Assembly: GCA_963693315.1 (NCBI GenBank)
Contig: OY856187.1
Location: 44,602,235-44,666,234, forward strand
Source of the DNA: Diogma glabrata
Taxonomy: Eukaryota > Arthropoda > Insecta > Diptera > Cylindrotomidae
Length of the DNA: 64,000 nt
Reading direction: 5' to 3'
Under the pieces are notes generated by a model. It searched no databases. It was not told where the DNA came from and worked only from the letters and a program-made list of their open reading frames with translations. Shown here piece after piece: positions 57,159-64,000 of this stretch. A program made the translations under genes and the position numbers. Positions within the stretch are counted from its first letter, which is position 1. The number at the start of each line of letters is the position of its first letter.

Positions 57159-58330
57159 ACACCCCCCACCACATTGTTCACTATCGCTCAAAAACTTATC
57201 AGTTTCTTCCCATACATGTTTACATCTTTTTCCAAAGTGTCATCAAAATTTATTCACGAACGAATGCTGTGTGCTCCCAACAAACTTTGAAAAAATTGTG
57301 ACACAGTAAACAGGTGTTCAGGAGGCCCCCCACCACTTACTCCAATATTGTCCAAAAACTAAACAGTTCTTTGTTATTTAAATTTCCATCTTTTTTCAAA
57401 GTGTCATTAAAATAAATTAATTAATGAAGTCTGTATGCTCCCAACAAACTTTAAAAACAAAGTGTGAAAAGTCAGCATTTGTATGGTAGACCCCCCGCCA
57501 CTTTGATCAATGTGTCCCAAAAGATGATAACTATCTTCTCACACTAATTGAAACCTTTTCCATAAGTTTCATCATAATCACTTCATTATTGTAGGCTGTA
57601 GTGTGCATAAAGACACTGAAAAAACTTCAAAAAAGTACAAACAAAATTTTTTTACCGGAAGTGAAAAACCGGAAGTTGGGATGCAGAACTGTTGTGAACC
57701 GTACTAAATGATCATGTACCAAGTTTCATCCTATTCGATTATCAGATAAAGATGTTATTGAGCTTTCAAAAAAACAGGTGCTCCAGGGACCCCACACCAT
57801 TTTGTTCATTTTCGCTTAAAAACTGATCATTTCCTTGTATCTTTACATCTTTTTCCAAAGTTTAATCAAAATTCATCAACGAATGAATGTTTAATGCTTC
57901 CAACAAACATAAAAATATTGTGGAAAAACCACCTGTTGTATGGTGGACCCCCAAACCCTTTATCCAATGTACTCCAAAAACTGATAAAATCTTTTTCATG
58001 TTACTTGAAAGCTTTTGCCAACGTTTCATGAAAATCGATCGGTAATTGTAGGCTACAGTAGGGATAAACACCTGGAATTTTTTTTTAACCGGAAGTTGGT
58101 ATGCAGAAATATTGTACACTGTACTAAAACCTTATATACTAAGTTTCAATAAGATAATAAGCCGGGATTAGATTAGAGGTGTTCGGGAGACCACCCTCCA
58201 TTTTGTCCAAATTTGAAATGAATCCAGATTTTTCATTTTCAAGTGAACCTGTATCATTTGCCAAATTTTCATCAAGATCCTATGTAGAAAGGTCACCCAC
58301 ACACCTACCCATACACACAGACTTACACCA
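57159..58330 (+). repeat. Right part of the 160/300-bp tandem repeat
   Basis: Degenerate units begin with a CCCC(A/G)CCA block at about 57161, 57325, 57489, 57789, 57947 and 58190. Each is followed by words like CAAAAACTKATCA and TTTCATCAWAATC, and some by ACCGGAAGT and GTACCAAGTTTCATC. The array includes 53108-53407 on the other side of the hAT. No coding. Confidence 0.8.
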
Positions 58331-58488
58331 AAATTTTATTGGCTATTTAGATAGAGGATGGTCCAAAACAAAAGAAAAAACAAAATTTGGGGTATGTAAG
58401 ATTTTTTTTTCTCGATAGATTGCATTACTTCACACAATTTAAAATTGTGGTAAAGTAAAAATCACGTTGGAAGGCCAATGTTCTACAC

Positions 58489-58872
58489 CTAATGATTTGA
58501 ACCGTAGAAGGATGGGCTGCAGGGGAGATTTACTGTCATGCATACAGTTGCTCTGGTGTGACGCGAAAGGTTTGCAGATTTAGGTAAAATCGATTTGATC
58601 TCTTCAGAAGCTCGTACATCCCTAATGTATTTATAAAAAATATTCAAATCAGCAACATTTCTTCTGTGCTGCAAAGAATCAAGACCGTCAGTAAGACTTG
58701 AGTTACCAATGAGTTTAACAGCTCTACGCTGTACAGAATCAAGGCAATTTAAACTACTCAAGTAAGCTCCACTCCATATGTGAGAACAGTATTCCATGCA
58801 GGGACGTATAAAAGATTTATAAACCAAAAGAAGTTGTTCCCTATTGAAAAACTTACGACATCGCCCTAACAT
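58489..58872 (-). pseudogene. LINE ORF2 C-terminal fragment
   Basis: 127 codons following the FADD piece after a frameshift: CRKFFNREQLLLVYKSFIRP and the LDSLQHRR motif. Confidence 0.85.
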
Positions 58873-59267
58873 CCTAGCTTTTGAACAGCATTCTTAGCCA
58901 GATTCAAAATATGAGAATTCCACTTCATATTATTTTCAATCTCAACTCCTAGAAGTCTGACAGACTCATTCTCCAAAAGATTTTTGGGGCCAAATGTTAA
59001 TGGAAAAGGATTAGGTGTCGTTATTCTAGAAAAATGACAAACCTGTGTTTTGCTTGTATTGAATTCAACACTATTAGCAATACCCCAATCGATAATCGTT
59101 TTAAGATCAGTGTTGAGGAAATCTATCAAATTTGATCTACAGTCGCTAAGCGCTAAGGGTGCTTCATGAGACGCATGAAGCGTACTATCATCAGCAAAAC
59201 TATGTATAGGATGAACTGTTGAATCTAACAAATCATTAATATAAATAAGAAAAAGAGTAGGTGACAA
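58866..59267 (-). pseudogene. LINE RT fragment with FADD motif
   Basis: 133 codons beginning inside the SALSPTLFLIYIND motif. It holds the catalytic FADD and the thumb region up to the frameshift at about 58870. Confidence 0.85.
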
Positions 59268-59792
59268 AGCGGAACATTGAGGAACACCTGCATTAGTTGA
59301 ACAAGTATTCGATTATACACCGTCAACATTGACCCGCAATTTTCGATCCAGATATAAAGCTCTGGGTCCAAGATATAAGCTGCTCGTCTAAACCATACGA
59401 TTTCAATTTCCATATAAGGTTGTTAGCCATACTTTGTCAAATGCTTTGGAAATATCAAGAGCAACACCGAATGTTTCTCCAAAGTTCTCAAGCGACTTGT
59501 TCCAGATATGAGTGACAAAAGACAGTAAATCTCCCGTCGCTCTTCCTTTTCAAAATCTGTATTGTCTCTCATTCAGTAATTTGGAAGACTCTAAGAAGCT
59601 CATTAAATTAAAATTGACATATTTCTCAAAAATTTTAGCAACTACCGATAAAATTGTAATGGGTCTGTGATTTGTAGGATCAGTCTTACGACCCTTTTTT
59701 GAAACTGGCTGCACAATAGCCATTTTCCATATTTTAGGAAAAATTCCCGGAATTCCAGAAATATGACAAATAGAAGATTTTACTGAGGATTA

Positions 59793-60598
59793 AATTGATA
59801 TAATTAATTGATATTAATTAATTGATATTAATTAATTGATATTAATTAATTGATTTTTTTTAGACAAGGACATGTTTCTTTTCTGCAGTAAAAACAAAAA
59901 ACATGTACCCTTTTGTAAACTGTTATTTCCAACCGCTATTTTCAGATGGTCGGACAGTCGGCTTTGTATCTTTTCTGTATACGTGGACCGGGCTAGTGCA
60001 AATTGATAATAAAACTAAAAATGATAAAAATGAACTTGTCGCCTTTCTTCAGTTAGTGATTCATTTAATTACTGATTCCGCTGCAAAAAATAATGTGTAA
60101 TTTGACACTTCCATCCATCCAAAAAATCATACCATTTTATTTTTTTACTTAACTAACTGGTTAAGACTTTGCGCCTCATGTACTTGCTTTGTGTACTACC
60201 AGTCAGTGACAATATATATTAAAAAGTCCAAGCGGCACGTATATCCGCTAGAAATAGGTAAATTTCGAGATCAGACAGTTTTGTGTGGCAGTAGAATCTG
60301 ATGTATCAGATTAGTTTAAACAAAACAAACTAATTTCAAACAGATATCGAACAAATTTTAAAAAGATAATTAGCTACCTACAAGCAAAATTATATCTATC
60401 CAATTTTGCAACAAACAAATATCAAATCTACCACAGAACATGTGTGTGACAATTTATGACACAAACCTACTCTATATCATATGTCGTGCAATTGCTGCAA
60501 AATATCAAAATAGTTTATTTCTAAGAGAAAAAATTAATTTCTTCTATTCAAATCTTTTATTTTTTTGACTGTTATAAGGTTGACATTGACTGTTATAA
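59793..60598. other. AT-rich DNA with a short TTAATTGATA tandem repeat
   Basis: 59791-59855 repeats AATTGATATTAATT about four times. A 65-codon frame at 59903-60100 has no recognised similarity. Confidence 0.5.
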
Positions 60599-61606
60599 GG
60601 TTTTTGGAAATTGTAGTTGGGGATTGTTGCAAACATTTTTGTTGAAGCCAACAAGTCAAAAACCTCTAACTGCAGGGGTTTATATTTATAAAAAACGGAT
60701 TAAAATGTTTCCACAGATTCTAAATTTATGAAGATTTTAAAAATATTAGTATCCAAACGGCCGTTATAACGGATTAAAAAAACTACTTTTTTTTCTAGTA
60801 TAAAGAATATAGTTCCTTAACCATGTGTCAGATTTTTCTGATTTACGAGCTCGTCCAAGATATTAATAAAACACACATTTAGGTTTTTTGATCTGGCTCC
60901 ACAAATGCAACCGTGAGAGCGCCGGTTGATTCAAACGCATTTTGTGTTTTACAAGCTTTGTTGTTGGAGCCGCTCACTCAGAAACCTCCAACTGCAGAGG
61001 TCTTTTTTTTGAAAGAAACTGATTAAAAAGGTTTCAAAAATTCTAAATTTATGAAGTTTTTAAAAATTTTAGAATCCAAACGGCCGTTATAACGGATCTA
61101 AAAACAGAGTTTTTTTCTAGTATAAAGCTTCTAGTTTCTTAACCATGTGTTGGATTGGGCTGATTTACGAACTTGTCCAAGATATTAATAAAACGCACAT
61201 TTTTAGAAAAGGTTTTTTGATCTGGCCTTATAAATGCGACCGTGAGAGTGCCGGTTGTTTTAAAAAAAAAATTTTTTTTGAAAACTTTTTTGTTGGAACC
61301 GCTCACTCAGGAACCTCTTACTGCAGAGGTCTATTTTTAAAACAAATTGATAAAAAAGATTTTAAAGATTCTAAATTTGTTAAATTTTTTGAAATATTAG
61401 TATCCAAACGGCCGTTATAACGGTTTTAAAAAATCAATTTTTTTCAGAAAAAGGCCTCTAGTTTCTTAACCACGTGTCGGATTTTGCTGATTCACGAACT
61501 TGTTTAAGATATTATTAGAACACATAAGTGAACACATAAGTACAGAAAATTTTTTTGATCTAGCTCAACAAATGCGACCGTGAGAGTGCCGGTCGTTTTC
61601 GTTATA
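60599..61606. repeat. Tandem repeat, about 325-bp unit, three copies
   Basis: TCCAAACGGCCGTTATAACGG recurs at about 60752, 61074 and 61403 (spacing 322 and 329). Other shared landmarks are TTCTTAACCAYGTGT, GATATTAATAAAACRCACAT, TGATCTGGC, GCGACCGTGAGAGTGCCGGT and AACCTCYAACTGCAGAGGTC. The embedded CCGTTATAACGG is a perfect 12-bp palindrome conserved in every unit. The array ends next to a TA microsatellite. No coding. Confidence 0.85.
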
Positions 61607-61615
61607 TCTCATATC

Positions 61616-64000
<2,385 letters not shown>

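Larger units (their letters stand above)
58400..59792 (-). mobile_element. 5'-truncated LINE, RT domain, broken
   Basis: The minus strand encodes an RT palm in order: VQPVSKKGRKTDPTNHRPIT, LSVVAKIFEKYVNF, GVALDISKAFDKVW, AGVPQCSALSPTLFLIYIND, FADDSTLH, LLGVEIENNMKWNSHILNLA, YKSFIRPCMEYCSHIWSGAY and LDSLQHRRNVADLNIFYKYI. Frames break near 58870 and several times above 59270. ORF pieces are 59267-58866 and 58872-58489. The RT resembles that at 38385-39105 but is a different family. The 3' end is near 58400 with an A-rich run; the 5' end is lost. Confidence 0.87.

Overview
This is a stretch of animal nuclear DNA, almost certainly from an insect and perhaps a dipteran. It is very AT-rich (I judge about 70 % or more by eye) and made almost entirely of transposable elements and their relics. 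The insect assignment rests on the element set (BEL/Pao with an env-like domain, Jockey-type LINE, mariner, piggyBac-type MITE, several hATs). It is also supported by a short segment resembling the mitochondrial inner-membrane protease subunit IMP1. I found no complete host gene, no tRNA or rRNA gene and no CRISPR array.

Layout. 719-1350: a piggyBac-type MITE with TTAA target duplication. 1557-9712: a BEL/Pao LTR retrotransposon with paired LTRs, a tRNA-Tyr-type primer site, gag-protease-RT-RNase H-integrase and an in-frame envelope-like domain, broken by one frameshift and four stops. 10610-17981: a nested complex. A tandem array of a 455-bp unit carrying a hammerhead-ribozyme core sits between 11-bp target duplications. 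The array is split by a Jockey-type LINE (10931-16567), and the LINE is split in turn by a 1.43-kb foldback element (11411-12841). 18928-22070: a diverged 1.2-kb direct duplication. 24070-28041: TIR elements whose arms are built of minisatellites. 28857-30719: a long TA microsatellite with a hAT-like MITE inside it. 32166-32853 and 45587-46200: two copies of a short retroelement that shares its 3' end with a LINE seen at 38385-39105 and 52085-52290. 35495-35830: the IMP1-like fragment. 40350-41300: a decayed copy of the ribozyme unit. 41401-42657: a mariner. 43235-46358: a decayed hAT. 46950-47187: two back-to-back hairpins. 53408-57158: a nearly intact BED-finger hAT inside a tandem repeat. 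58400-59792: a LINE fragment. 60599-61606: a 325-bp tandem repeat. 61617-61814: another TA array.

Most interesting: the 455-bp units contain every core nucleotide of a hammerhead ribozyme, are tandem, and were inserted as a block with a target-site duplication. This is the signature of a retrozyme, a non-autonomous self-cleaving retroelement thought to move through circular RNA. Second: in the Jockey-type LINE an exact 11-bp tandem duplication removes the ORF1 stop and fuses ORF1 to ORF2 in one 1205-codon frame. The nesting fixes the order: ribozyme array first, then LINE, then foldback element.
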